Shown: positions 21,589-34,241, numbered from the stretch's first letter. The stretch is 64,000 nucleotides of DNA from Micropterus salmoides (GCF_014851395.1 NW_024041150.1:38885585-38949584), one strand, 5' to 3'. Translations and numbers: made by a program. The notes: generated by a model from the sequence alone, not told the origin.

Positions 21589-22599
21589 TTAACACTAGAA
21601 CCTGCCAACGGGTGTTATGTAGCACCCACTATTGTTAAAAAATGTCAAGATAAAGCCAGTTTTAGCGCCAGCGGGTAAAATTTACCCCTTTAGAGAATCC
21701 AGTCATTTTAGCGCTGTTCATTTCACTGTTTAAACATTATATGTAGCTATTGGCAACGTGTTTCCCACTACAGACATCACACTTGCTCAGCGCAGTGAGT
21801 GAAGGAGAGTCTGACGGTGGGCTGAGCGATGTGTCCTGGGTTGATTCTGCATCTGACAGCATCCACTTGTATGAAGTAAACATGCATAAAAGCCGCTGCT
21901 CATAGGTTTTGTGTTTCTACATGTTCATCAAAACAAACAGTTTTTCGCTGTGATAGAGGTGCGTTCTGCGGTCCCTTCAAGAGAGCGTGCGGCTCCCTCC
22001 TGTGCCTTTTGACCGGCTATAACTTTTCCAATGATGTGTATTTTTTTTAATAAAAGTGAACATCATACATTTTTCCTTGGGTAAAAATCTACTATGAATT
22101 TTGGAATTTATAATAATTGTTTTTTTCAAATAAATAGCCTACTTTTATTTGGACTTTCAAACTTTTGAAGCTATGTGTTACTCTGTGGATGCCCGATGGA
22201 AGCCCGAAAAAACAAGCAAAACAGGAGGCTATTATTACCGCCTATAAAACACTACAACAGTCAGTCTTGTCTTGTAAATTTTATGCTGCATTTAAATTGA
22301 AGTTGTGTTTAGAATATAACTAGGCTATAACATCTATAACAGCGGCGAGTGGATGACATCAAGAGAGCCGCCGCGTGTGAACGTGCCCTTCACAGGTGAA
22401 CTACCTGCACGGTGAAGACAATGAATAAATTAGAATAAACATTCTTAAATGCCTGAAATATGGGGATGTGTTTATAGGAAATACAGAGCCAATGTGCTAA
22501 ATGTTTCCCAAAGTGTGTTGGAGCAACACGTAGTAGAAATAATCACAAAATCAGGCATTTTTGGCGGTTAGGTCACAACCCTGGCGGTTCTAGTGTTAA
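21589..22599. mobile_element. piggyBac-like element flanked by TTAA, with empty site in the paralog
   Basis: Ends are TTAA-CACTAGAACC (21589 on) and, in reverse complement, the same ten bases CACTAGAACC just inside TTAA at 22596-22599. The paralogous site in block B (near 49795, 'gtctttaaatggctggcag') has a single TTAA and no insert. This is the expected result of TTAA-specific integration after the duplication. The interior encodes no full transposase, so the element is non-autonomous or decayed. It sits in the predicted 5' UTR intron of copy A. Confidence 0.85.
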
Positions 22600-23208
22600 C
22601 TGGCTGGCTGGCAGTCCAAAACCCAAAAATAGGCTTACAGTAAACAGTAGGCCTACTATTTGATGATTAATAAACACAAATTGAGAATAAGCTCTGTGAC
22701 TTTCAGAAACATGGAAAAAAAGTCTTATTAGTATAGGTTTTTTAATGTATTTACCTTTTGTAACTTATTTGCCAGTTTGAGTGTTTTCCACACCTCCTTT
22801 CATATTCGTAACCTGGATTTAGGCTCAGAGTGCTGAAACGATCCTTGAATATTAAAATAACAGTTTGTTATTGTAAATTTAATATATTGGTCTTTAAACA
22901 TTAAGGACAAAGCCAGCTCTGTGAGGACAGCACCTTGGGCTTTAGGAAAGTGTGTGGAATGTCTTTTTAGTATTTTCTGACATTTTTACAAATCAAATAA
23001 ATATTTAAAAAATGAATTGATCATGTTGATGGGCGTTGCGGTCTGTAATGCTGGCACTCTCCTTGGTAACCTTAATCTGGTCGTCATATTTTTACTTTAG
23101 TACCTATTTTTAATACATTGATAGAGATATGTTGTTTTTCCTTCTCTTTGTGGCCCTGCTGTGTGTTTGAAGCAGTGAATATTAGTTGAGGTGTGCAGGT
23201 TGTCTCAC

Positions 23209-23340
23209 CCTCTGGAGGTCTGTTGGGTGATGAGGTAGATAAAGGTCTCCGATCTGCAGCTAGCGGACAGTTTTGTCTGTTGCTCTCTATATGTGGAGGA
23301 AGCCGCTCTCTCTTTCTCACTCACTCTGTTTTTATGTGCA
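23209..23340 (-). promoter_or_regulatory. Predicted promoter and non-coding first exon of tectorin-like copy A
   Basis: On the minus strand a TATA-like 'gcacataaaaacag' (near 23327-23340) is followed about 120 bases later by a donor, 'CTCCAGAGG|gtgagac', at 23209. Block B keeps the same layout (50491-50600) with a donor 'CACGG|ggtaag' shape and 'gcacattaatagagg'. Conservation of this patch amid diverged sequence, about 2.1 kb upstream of the coding start, suggests the real transcription start. Not proven. Confidence 0.4.
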
Positions 23341-24169
23341 TCCCCACTGTTGTTCAAACCCACGAAGGAAGGACGGGTTAGACAGGGGCGGAGTCAACAA
23401 TGGTGATACCTGTTGTGAACGCCACCCATTTTCACCCAAATCAATAAGATGAAAAAGCAAACAAGGCAAAGAAAGAAGAAATATCACATAAATTACAAGA
23501 TAGACATAGAAAGTGTTAAAAGTTAATTAGTAATTGTCAGATAGTATCTTAACTTAGTAATGATGTTTTCTTTAATGCACATTTGATGTTATAGCCTCTA
23601 CCTTGGTTTTATAACCACTTAATATAGGGTGATAATGAATTTATAGCATCTGTCAAATTACTCCGGTAGAAGTTTTTGTTTGTAGAAAAATGAAACCATT
23701 TCAGTGATAACTGGGGCAAACTTATGCATTGCTTTCAGTCCAGCGCCCTCAGGTTAGATCTGTGGGGCCCCGGTGTCTTTTATTAATACAAGAGTCACCA
23801 ATATCAGAAATCTTAAACTTCTTCACACGGGGGCTTTAAATATGGATTCAACTCAAATTGCTGTTTGTTGTCAAAGAAAAAAGGACTGAATGTCGTAAAT
23901 CTCTGAAAAGTAAAACCCAAATCAGATATCCTGGCCTACTGATGGACTTTAAAAACCACGTCAACAAAATAATAGTCCGATTATTATATTTTTTCTCAAC
24001 GCAGCAAGAATTGAGAGAATTCACGTCCAAAAAGGATTTGCATAAACAAAGCCGAAACCTTTACACTTTGTTCGTACATGAGCATGTGAATGTATTGTAA
24101 TGTATGGTGGTATGATGAAAAAAATGTTGTAAATCTCAGAGTGCACAACAACAGAGTCAAACATACCCA

Positions 24170-24400
24170 GAAGGTGTCTGGTGTGGAATGAAACTCAACT
24201 AGAAAGTCTTCACCTGTGAGTCGGTTGATTGTGGAAAGACGCAGGCATTTTCAAGTTCACTGGAAGAACAGTGAGGTCTTTCTACCAGCAGACAAGTGGA
24301 GGGTAACATTATGTATTTGAACAGCAATGACCTTTTCAAAATCAAAATGTACAGCTTAAAGAAGTGGAGAAGTGAAGTAGTTTGTCTTGTGGTCCAGCAG
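24170..24400. repeat. Low-copy interspersed repeat, copy 3
   Basis: It contains 'gtgtctggtgtggaatgaaa' and 'aacagtgaggtctttctacc', as at 432-830. Its position after the tectorin-like gene matches the copy at 50845-51060. Confidence 0.5.
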
Positions 24401-24524
24401 TACGGAGCACCCGGAGGATTAGGGGGAGAATACTTTTGTGTTACCTCACAATAACTTGTGTTCCTACGAAGTATGTTTTGCTTTTTCTCGCAATACTTTT
24501 GCATTAAAATGCAATACTTTTGTG

Positions 24525-24760
24525 TTTATAGTCCATTACTACGCCAAGATTTCTGGCTTGGTTGTGGTTTTTAACATTTTAACACGCATGCAGCACTGAC
24601 ATCCAGTAGTACTAAAACTGAAATTTTACCACTGTCTGTGTTTAAATGATTGTCATTGAAGACCTTAACAAGAGCAGTCGCAGTGCTGTGGTCGAATCCT
24701 GACAGTAAGACATTAAATCAGTTGTTTAGTGCCAATAAGTTTTTCATCTGCTAAGGCCAT
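24525..24760 (-). mobile_element. Fragment related to the 18-kb LINE
   Basis: 'caagatttctggcttggtt' and 'gtggtttttaacat' repeat the sequence at 18496-18530. The 'gcagtgctgtggtcgaatcc' and 'tgacagtaagacattaaat' parts resemble the same long fish retrotransposon. Highly decayed. Confidence 0.4.
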
Positions 24761-24769
24761 GCAATCAAA

Positions 24770-26930
24770 AACATTTATTTACCTGGTGGCAGAATATCAA
24801 GGCAACATGAGGAGGAATTTCAGATGATGTATTATTTCCTCAAGGTTTCTATGGCTGAGAGATGCGCAAGCAAGCCTTAATAAATATTTCACTGGTGTTT
24901 TCATAAGTGTGACAAATGAGGATTTAAAGCCAGTGTTGGAAGTAGATGCTGAGGGGGGTTAAAGGTAGAGAAAATGTGAGTAGTTCGAGGGAAGGTTTGG
25001 TTCCAGCAGTGACCAGCTCTTTCATGTGGTCAGTGAACTGCAAGGGGGGGTGAATCCTTACAGGTGGCTGTTAGTGAGTGGGGTGGAGACTCTTCCTCTT
25101 GGCTATGATGTCTCCCATGATAAGAGCTCTCTTAAGGCGAGGTCTGAAATGGCTCTCTTTCAACGTTTATGGCTTGTTGTGTTGTGTCTTTTTCTTGTTT
25201 TGATCCCTCTTCTCTCTTGGCAGAGGGAACAGTCACTTTCTGATCTACTCTCAGTCCTTCTGTGTGAGGACAGGATGTTATCCAGGTCATCAGATGGAGA
25301 TCCAGGGTCCTGCAGTTGAGGTGTCCACCTCTGTGTCCTACTAAGAACAGGGGTTGAAGAGCCACTCTGCCTGGATAATAATGCAGGCCAGCAGGTTTCA
25401 TCACAAATCTCAGGACGTTGGGCTCATCCTGTTACTTGTCCTCCCATTTGTCAGGGAAATGATTTCCTCTGAGGCTTTGCACCAGGAGAGTTCCAGGAAG
25501 GACTACCACTTTATAGATTTATTAGCCGGCACACAGGCCTTATGCGTCTGGGTAGTCTTGTTGGTGCTAATTAGCTGTGTGTTAGCATCCCCTTGTCCAG
25601 TATCGACAGCTTGTGAGAAGTGGCGGTGCACAGGAAAAAATCGCGCTACACCGAAGAGTAAATTTCCCGTATTGTGTAACAGTGTGAACAGGCCCACTTC
25701 AGTATGGGCTGCTTTTAAATATATTAATGTTTATGTTAACATCATGTTTCACGTCATGTGACAAATGTCAGCTCGCTTTGGATGATGTACTGAAACACTG
25801 AAACCTTTTTGTGGTTTTCAGGTCAACGGCAATCATTTCCAATAGTATATTGATTATATAGTATATTATTATTATATAGTGTATATATAGTATATTGAAG
25901 TGGCGTTGGCTCACTTTAACATGTCAAAGAACACACTGCGAAATGGTGGCCTTTGCATCCTCCGCTTATTGGTTCAGTTTTTTATCAATACTCATTCTCT
26001 ATCATGACTAAAAGTGATTTGAAAAAATATTATTAAAAAAATCAAAACAGGATTAGAATTTAATATTTAAAACACAACAATGTTCATAGAGCATCAAAAG
26101 CAATGTCACTCTATATACAGTATGCTATATTAGCTTTCAATAGGTTTGTGTGTTTATGGTTGTTGAACAGGTACATTGATTGAGAATTGGCTTTTTACTC
26201 TCAAAGGTTTTATTGCACTTCCTTACAGCAACGAGAAGAGTTGTTGTCAACTCGAGTAGTCTTGGAGTTATCTTCACTTCACCTGGTTCACTTCTCAAGC
26301 ATGATCACTGACTCTGCTCTGTGTGTCTGCGTTGAAGCTCACAGAGAGCAGATTTCTATCGGTTCAACGCTGATTGGTTGTTCACAACGCAGCGTAAAAA
26401 ATGTAATGTTAGCATAATCACTGGAAAAATAGGGTGCGTCGATAGTAAGTTTACTGTGTCCTTCAGTATTTTGATGTGTCAGAGTCACAGGACGCTGACT
26501 TGTCTACATCGCTGCTCCCTGCATACCTGTAGCATGTAGAGATGACAACTATGACACGTAACGCTACCTTGGTTACTAGTTCCAGTGATTAATGAAAATT
26601 CTCACATATCCAATCATTTAGTTGTTCTGTTCACCTCAGCGCTTGTATGAGATCGTTGTTCCACGGGGATATGGTCATGTGTAATTACCTTTGTAATCCG
26701 AGAGAAATTTTCCTTTTTTTTAAAAAGTAAATTATTGAAATAGAAATGAATGAGTCAATGTTTTGAATCTCTTTTCCTCTCAGATTTCTGTCTAGTTGAA
26801 CTGCTCTCAGCTAAATTTGTTTTGTTCTAATGGGTGGTGAACAAATACTTTTCACAAATGGTGAACTTAAACTTTGTTGTTCTGAAATCAAGCTTCCAGA
26901 GGATCTATCATCTGCCTCAGAACTACAAGA
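24770..26930. other. Gene-free stretch, no feature recognised
   Basis: Open frames at 25026-25319 and 25354-25761 show no family match and have poor coding character. 'gtgtgaacaggcccacttc' near 25683 hints at a transposon end, without a partner that I could find. The stretch is largely private to block A. Confidence 0.4.
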
Positions 26931-26939
26931 ATACAACTG

Positions 26940-28490
26940 ACAAGTAACTCATCAACAATTTGTGCTATGTTCCTGGCTGAGAATATCAGTCTAGTAAAAG
27001 GTGGCATGTTGTACTTGAAAATGTGGGTAATTATAATGCATTCCTTTCAAAGTAATTATCGCAATGTTGAAAAGCCAGCAGATACCTTTAGCAGAATGTT
27101 AAAGTACTTCGGCATGTTCCCATACTTGAGTTATCTGGTGAGTTTCCCCCTCCAGGTTTGAGATCTCTGACAGAACTCACCCTGCAAGTTTATATATATA
27201 AGTTGTGCACAGTATGTAGTGATTATGCAATGGATGAGTCACTATGAAGCTTTTCATGGTAAGGCATCCTTAAGGAGAAAATAATTTACAGCAACCTCTG
27301 CTTGACTTTGACAACCAATAAATCCTAAAGCTACCACAACACCTTAACCTCATAGTGACAATGTATTTCCCGCAAAACATCTGCAATTAAATGTTTTGCA
27401 CTGCCGCCCCTTTCTAGCTCTTTCTTGTTATCAGCTGACCTGGATAAATCAGTTGTTTCAGTGTTTCTCTTATTTGTCCCAAAAATAATTGTAATTATAT
27501 CTGCTGGTTAAATGAAAATAATGAAAAAAAGAACTGGCGACTTCCACATGTTTTTTTTTTGTTATCTCCTAATTACAAGGTAGACAGCAAGACATAATTC
27601 CATTGGTTTAGTCTGTGTCCAAAGACCTGCAAATATGACGACAACTGTTTTTTCATTCATAGATGGCAGTAGAAGTGTGTTTCGATCCAATTGGTCGTAG
27701 ATAAAACATTTTGTGAGACCACACCTGCACTCAGTGAAATATATATGTACAGTATATATATAAGACTATTGCAGTCTGTAAAACTGCAAAATCTGCTGCT
27801 AATAAAATGGTTATGAGACGAGCATTGAATCTGTGAGTGTGTGGTTTTGAAAATATAAACACTAGGCTAAATGCCGTTTTCTGTTTCCATAGGGCCAAAG
27901 AATCTTTCTGTTAGTCATCTTACAAACAGTATTCAAATGCATTACAGTCTATGATCTCTGTTTTTTTTCTCTCACATTTCATGATTTAAGAAATGTGCGG
28001 TACATACACTTTAACAGAATCACAATGGAGTGTTACAAACATTACAAAACAAAGAATAATAAAAGCATATTTTTACTGTCATGAAGTTCCAGAAGATAAC
28101 TGTGACATGATTTCTGTAAATTTTCATTTGTTTTAAAAATAAATATTACAGCAAAAATATTTTAAAAAATAGTTCCTGAGTTACGTTAGCTCACATCTTG
28201 ATTTAGAATGTATTAATTTATTTAACAGTTCAGTTTTTGAGATTTCAGATACTATGCCTTAGCAATGAAGAGTTGTTTATCAGTTAACTATAAACAGTAA
28301 ACAGCAATAATGAAATAAATACAGATTTTTTTTGGTCACATTTCAAACAAAACATGTTTTAGATTGTTGAATATAAATATAAAAAAGTTATATTCATATT
28401 ATATTCAGTTATAGTCATTTATAAAAAATGGTCTCGTGTTGATACCATGAACTGACGTGTTTACTGGACATCACTACATTATGTGTTGTT
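26940..28490. other. Paralogous non-coding sequence, related to 51890-52830 and in part to 55680-56010
   Basis: 26940-27180 matches 51881-52090, and 27770-27960 matches 52615-52810. At 28430-28480, 'gtgtttactggacatcacta' resembles 55969 on ('gtgtttactggacgtcacta'), which is the 3' flank of the lamin-tail receptor gene. This suggests that a copy of that flank, without the LTD exons, exists in block A. Confidence 0.5.
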
Positions 28491-29360
28491 GCAGAAAGAT
28501 TTGGTTAAAGAAATATCAAGAGCCAGGTTCAGGTGTGATAAAGAAGTTTCGGGGACTGATGAAGACTTATCGCATGGTTTAATGAGACTCGGCCGAGTGC
28601 CAACATACGACGTGAGAACACATAAAATGCCAAACACCAAATCTGAAGGATAACATCTTGTGGTCCTTTTTTATGTTACTGTCTGTCCCTCTAGTGTCTG
28701 TAGGTTTTCCATCTTAGGTCATCTTAACCTGAACACCCAGCCTGTCTGGTGTTTAGATTCAAATGCTCTGTCACAAAGGAATCAAATACTATCCATGAGT
28801 TTCACTTTGATCTGTGGAGCCAGCGAGGTCTTGTCAACATTCTTGAAAGAACCTAAGATTCCCATAACACCCATTGCATGACACCTGTTTCTCCCTAATC
28901 AGTCTGTCACCTAACAAGGACAATAACAGAGAAAAAGAACTAGAGCTGGAAATGAACACACACACATGTTGGGTCAGCTAATGACTCCAAGCTAGACCTG
29001 CCTTACCTTTCCTGTTACATCAATTAACCCCTCTACCAAATATCTTTATCGCAATGTTGAAAGCGAAGAGGAAATAACTCAAGGAGAGTGACATTCAAGA
29101 ACAGCAGTCAGGTAAACTTGTGGCCTCTCCTCTCAACGTAGAAAAGTCGGTTTATAGATAAAAAAAAACGAGCAAAATTCAACAAAGGGCAATGGAAACA
29201 GACTCAAAATAAATCTTGACATATATGAAGCATGTCACTTGAAGCTTCCACGCAACCGAAGAGATGAAAAATAGCAGCAGACAAAAACATCAGATTGTGT
29301 TGAGCATTTCACTGGTGCAATGGTTTAATGGAACGATCGTGAATTAGCTCCACCTGCTGC

Positions 29361-29429
29361 TCATTTGTTATCCTCCATCTTCTGCTTCTCCTCATTGAGC
29401 TTCTGGACTTTAATTGTCAGACTTTCCAG
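29361..29429 (-). pseudogene. Short coiled-coil terminal exon relic
   Basis: An acceptor-like tract (tctctcctctgag) leads to 23 codons, LESLTIKVQKLNEEKQKMED, then NK and a stop. Heptad-like spacing is clear. It looks like the end of a receptor cytoplasmic coil, possibly from a lost butyrophilin-like gene, together with the frame-broken piece at 29790-29908. Confidence 0.4.
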
Positions 29430-29454
29430 CTCAGAGGAGAGAGAGGATAAAGAC

Positions 29455-29640
29455 ATTTACATTTATTGATTTAGCTGCGGCTTTTATCCAAAGCGACTTA
29501 CAATTGCTATATATGTCAGAGGTCGCACGCCTCTGGAGTAACTAGGGGTTAAGTGTCTTGCTCAGGAACAAAATTGTTACAGTGGGGAATTGAACCAGGG
29601 TCTCTCACACAAAAGACATGTGTCTTATCCACTGCCCCAT
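29455..29640. mobile_element. SINE/MITE-like fish repeat
   Basis: 'ttttatccaaagcgacttac', 'cgcacgcctctggagtaact', 'aggggttaagtgtcttgctc' and 'gtgtcttatccactgccccat' form a very common teleost interspersed element that is nearly full length here. Related to 12757-12870. Confidence 0.7.
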
Positions 29641-29789
29641 CACCAAACTGAGACAGAAGATGACAGATTTATTAGTATTTTAGTTAAGATAGACAAAAAG
29701 ACATGACATGAAGGTACTCCATGATCTTACTTGTGCAGCAGTTGAATTCAACTGTGTGTCCGTGTGTGTTGTCGACTATTGCTTGTTGT

Positions 29790-29908
29790 GTGTTTGAGAG
29801 CAGCCAACATCTCTGCATCCTTGATTTCCAGTTGATGATTTACCTCCTCCAGCTCTTCATTGGTCTTCGTCCACTTCTCTTAGCTGCTTGTTTGTTGTCC
29901 TCCAGCTA
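29790..29908 (-). pseudogene. Frame-broken coiled-coil exon
   Basis: On the minus strand one frame gives LEDNKQAAKRS. After a shift another gives KWTKTNEELEEVNHQLEIKD and then AEMLAAL. Together they form a plausible coil interrupted by a one-base frameshift. It probably derives from the same ancestral gene as 29361-29429. Confidence 0.4.
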
Positions 29909-30959
29909 ACAGACAGACAAATGGATGTTGGTTTCAACAGTGTTTATATGCAGGAACTGACAGTCTGACACAAAATCTCTTTTGTGCTCATTCTCCTAAC
30001 TGACTGACCGAATAAATCTGCTTGTAAATCATAATAAGACATATTCACATTTTATCACCTTGGTAGTTATGACTTCTTCTTATTTTATAAAAAAAACTGC
30101 TAACAGACATAATTTTTACTACTGAAACATTTATTCCTGTAAAACCTGGTCGGTTGATCGATTTTCATCTGCTCTTTTAAGCAGCTCTACACTCACAAAT
30201 CCCAAATAAGTGTGTTCAACTTTTTCTTGTTAGAGTTTCACAAGCTTGTTCAAACAACAAGTTCTACCTCTAATTGACATATAAAAAACATACATTACAT
30301 CCCTGTGTAGGATAGTAGCCTAATTTTTCTGTGAACTACTTTTATCAAAAAATATACCTTATTTCATGCAAAGACCTTATAACATGAAATATTTCTTTTT
30401 TATGAAGAGGAGATACAGAACACTTCTGTGAGGTAGAAAAGCTGTTTCCATTGCTGAAGTGCAATGAGAGATGAAAAATAGCAGCAGACAAAAAAAAAGA
30501 TTTGTGTTTAGTGTTTAATTGTGTCATCCTGTTGTGTCACATTCCTCTGCAGTGGTTTAATGGCACAATTTGTGAATAAGCTTCACCAACTCTTTATCTC
30601 AATGAGCCAACTCCTAATAATCACATAACAATAACAATAGTAGATGGAACTGACTAAAAACAGTTACTGAAATACAGCTTAGAGGTGTGATTTGTATATT
30701 TAGTGTGTCGTGAAGAGTTAAGTCTTTGCTCTTGTAATTTCCCTTAAAATACATGTTGGATTTTATGATCTTGACTGTTAGATCCATTTAACATGAACTT
30801 AAAAACTCAAACAAGTGATGTTGCATAATTGTCTTGATAATTTAATCTTGAAAGAAAGCTTAAGTTCCTTGTAGTCTTACCTGCTTGTGGGTTAGGGCTA
30901 GGGTTAACGTCTATGTTTGTGTGCGTGTGTGTGTGTGTATGTAACACAGAGAGGAAGAT

Positions 30960-31385
30960 GTGCCAGCAGAATAAAAATTTACAGAAAGGAAAAAGAAGCA
31001 AAGAGAAGCTCATGAGATGCAGAAGAAAGATAAATATATGACCTGACAAAGGAACTGGAGAAACAGAAAAAGCAACCCACCTTCCAAATGCAGGAGGCAG
31101 AGAGACTGATGGAGGAGAATGTAATAAATTCAGTAGAGAAAGAGGTAACAGGGAAGGAGTTAGATATAACGTGTAACATAGTACAGGGATGCTTAAAACT
31201 CAGAGAAATAATAACACTGTCCATTGAGAGAGAAAACAAGAATATCAAGAACTGCAAATGAACACAGACAAACTAATGGAGAAGACACTGAAAGAGGTTA
31301 AGATAACTGAGAAACAAATGGAGGAGAGAGACAGAGACAAGAATCATAGGAAGCTTGAGTCAAAGAATGAAGGGAGGAAATAGAA
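30960..31385 (+). pseudogene. Glu/Lys-rich coiled-coil relic
   Basis: Plus-strand frames carry TKELEKQKKQ, MQEAERLMEENVI, SVEKEVTGKELD and QMEERDRDKNHRKLESKNEG, separated by stops or frame changes. The source family is unclear: a receptor tail or a GIMAP-like C-terminal coil are both possible. Not an intact gene. Confidence 0.35.
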
Positions 31386-31399
31386 ACACCTAAATGAAT

Positions 31400-32480
31400 A
31401 AAAAACTAACCAGTAACGGTGTACACAATCAGTTTACTTAATCTCAACAATCCCAGAATTTACTGTAATTAAAATAGTTTTATTTAGATCACTACTGTTA
31501 TTGCTTTTCTGCAATTGACCCTTTGCTAAGCCCCGCCCCCTTAGTTACTGTTGCCGACAAACTGTCGGCGCTGCCCAGAGAAATATTGTTAGTTTTGCAG
31601 TTGCATTATAAATTTGAAGGTTGTATTCAGGCTGTCAACTGACTCAAACAGACGAGAAAAAATGAAAGATAGAAGCTAAAGCCTACCACTCACACAGTAC
31701 AAGTGAACCACCGCATCCCTCGACGATTGAGACAAAAGACAATGATATTAAGGATCAACATTGTTCCTGTACAGCTGAGTAGGCCTCTATTGATTATTAC
31801 AATTGTTAAAAAGCAGAACAGTAGGGCTTTATTACGTTACATCCAGTAGTAAGTTAGCTAACGTTAGCTCACTAACATCATTTGGAACAATCCACAGCCG
31901 ACATTTGTCTGGATTTATTTTAGGTTTTGGAAAGAGAATAAATCGTAATTCTCCTTTCAACCTCTCTGGGTAGCAACTGTAACTATTACAAGTGCCGCAG
32001 GAACAGCGTTTGACCAGATCTTGAAAAAATACAGCCAAAAAAAGCCAGAAAACGACTCTTTTACAATGTTTTTAAATTTTGCATAATCTAAATAGATTAT
32101 AAAGTTATAATGAGTTTTTGTCTTTCCGTGGTGAAAATTTACATCCGCAAGTCTTATTTCTCAGGGTTCAACTCGCAAATGGCTTTGCGATCACACCTTT
32201 AGTTTCTGTATTTATTGAGAATAAAGTGTTGATAAGAGTGTTTGGGGGCTTATGTGGAAAAATTTTGAAATAAAAGCCAGCGCATGCTAATTTTATTTTA
32301 TTGCTAGCTGTTCAAAGGATGCTAAAACTCCATCTATATACAGGTGCTAAACTTTTTCTCAAGTTAAAATTTTGATCCATGCAGCAATCACACACATTGT
32401 CTTCTGGAAATGCACAAATCTAGTTTCAGTTCATGTTGGTGTAGTTTCTGTTAGATCTTCAACATTAACCTAAACAACTA
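31400..32480. other. Junction region between the duplicated blocks
   Basis: No gene is recognised. It includes 'gttagctaacgttagctc' near 31855 and a small frame at 31832-32038 with no family match. It is unique relative to either block as far as I can see, so the block junction lies within or beside it. Confidence 0.4.
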
Positions 32481-33685
32481 TAGATTCATAATGAGTAAAT
32501 ATATGACAAAATCAAATCAGCCATAATTTTCCCACATACATTTTATTTTTGATGGATAACATAATGAAGATGAAACAACACATCTCATCTCTCAGTGGCA
32601 CAAAGGTAACAGTTTGGGCTCCACTGACAGTTCAAGGAGTCCATATGCAAGATTTTTTAATTGTTATTTATATATTTTATGTATTTGTTGGCCAGTTAAA
32701 TTTGAGATGCAATCACGCAATGTTGAGTTATAAAATAAGATATTTTGTATTAATGATTCCTTAACTAGTGAAGAGAAGAAAAGAAGAAAGCAAAGTTATA
32801 CCGTGGTGTCCACATTGACACCTCTTTTCTTTAGAGTCTTCCCGAGGGTGAAAAACAACAGGTTAAAGTTTTCCATAGTCCCAAAGGCAATAAATGAGCT
32901 GGAGTTGATCAGATACACTTTATGATTGTGATGCTAACATTTGAATTGGTTGAATACTTTCAAACAAACACATGTTGTACGTTGCAATGGGTGTAATTAA
33001 TGTCCCATGTCTCCATGTTTCTTTGTTTTTAACCCTCTGCTGTAAATTGAATTTCCCCTTGAAGGACAATAAAGAATGAACAGCTCAGTGACCTGCTGCA
33101 AAACCCTCAACTAATTCCTCTCACTGACAGACTGCACTTCAATCATTAGAAATCCTTAGTGACGTCTGATTATTATTATTTGTAAGAGTGTAGATATACT
33201 TTAGAACAAATAACATGTTCATAATCCCAATTCCACACACACACTTCCCTTCACTATGTAGTGATGTGGTTTTAATTAAGTTGATAATTGACCATCACTG
33301 AAGGATGCACACACTCAGGATCAGGATGCAGGGAAAGTCAGGAATCATCATGAAGGTCGACAGCCTGTCAATCAGTCCAAGTTGCCATGGATACAACCTG
33401 AGAAAACAACCAGACCAATGTGTGATTGCTGTCATTTCTCCAAATCTGCATCCCAACTGAGACCACCAGGTCTGACTCTTGAACTCTCTTCATTCTGTTG
33501 TTTGTGGTTCGAAATCTGAGCAGAAAAAAACTCTCCCTGTCAGTCATTTTACTTTCAACATCAAATCAGATCATTAAATATCGCTCATGTCATGATTATG
33601 TCCTTTTTACTTATTTAGTCCTTTTTCATCTGATGTGAAAGCATGAGAGTCACTGAGTGAACCTTTTATACTACTAGAGTGTGCC

Positions 33686-33742
33686 GCCTACCTGCCTACT
33701 GCTGCCCTACTGCTGCCCTACTGCTGCCCTACTGCTGCCCTA
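33686..33742. repeat. Unexpanded minisatellite, about 5 units
   Basis: The same 11-bp unit (CTACTGCTGCC) at the paralogous site of the long array at 10241-12131. The flanks match on both sides ('tcactgagtgaacctttt' before, 'cacactgaggctctttctg' after). Confidence 0.9.
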
Positions 33743-34241
33743 ATGCAGAAGGTTGATGAAGAGGAAGCTGTTGAACTCTGTTCGCTCCTCTGATGGTTGG
33801 TATTTGGGACGTAGACAGAGATGTAGCATCTAGTTCTGTATCATGACTGAAGCCACACTGAGGCTCTTTCTGCTTATTATTGTACTCATACAGCATTACA
33901 AAATATGCTCTCTGCCAATCATATCGCTGCTCTCATTGTACTGACACACCTGAGCCAATCACAGTGACACACTACATCTCAACAAATGAAGCCTCACCAG
34001 GAAATCACATTGTTGTCTGGATGGTGCAGAGCAGCACAACATAAACACAAGGCACCAAATTAATATGATAACTAATGTAAAAATTGTTTGTTTGCTTAAT
34101 GCACATCAAGAATAAAAAATAAGCCGTTGAAAAAACTGCAACAACAGTAGGACAGGAGGTCATGATGCACCGGAATGAGCTCCAGTAAACCGATGTCTCC
34201 AGGTCTAACCAGCCAGTCTGATGTTTGTCAAAGTATTTGTG

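Larger units (their letters stand above)
9268..31400. repeat. Segmental duplication, block A (approximate limits)
   Basis: This block is collinear with block B (about 32480-53950). Matching landmarks in order are: 'cccaca(a/t)acattttaattttgat' at 9335 and 32530; the minisatellite at 10241 and 33686; all 16 tectorin-like exons; 'ggggcggagtcaacaatggt' at 23385 and a diverged version at 50640; 'aaaaatagcagcagacaaaa' at 29270 and 53160; 'caactcctaataatcac' at 30608 and 53265. Limits are approximate, and both blocks carry private insertions. The block unit is about 22-23 kb. Confidence 0.8.

Noticed and set aside
25026..25761. Two ORFs with hydrophobic stretches as small membrane proteins
   Set aside because: No start context, family match or paralog; the sequence looks repeat-derived.
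32796..32876. 26-codon minus frame MENFNLLFFTLGKTLKKRGV...
   Set aside because: Short, not present in the matching part of block A, no splice partner.
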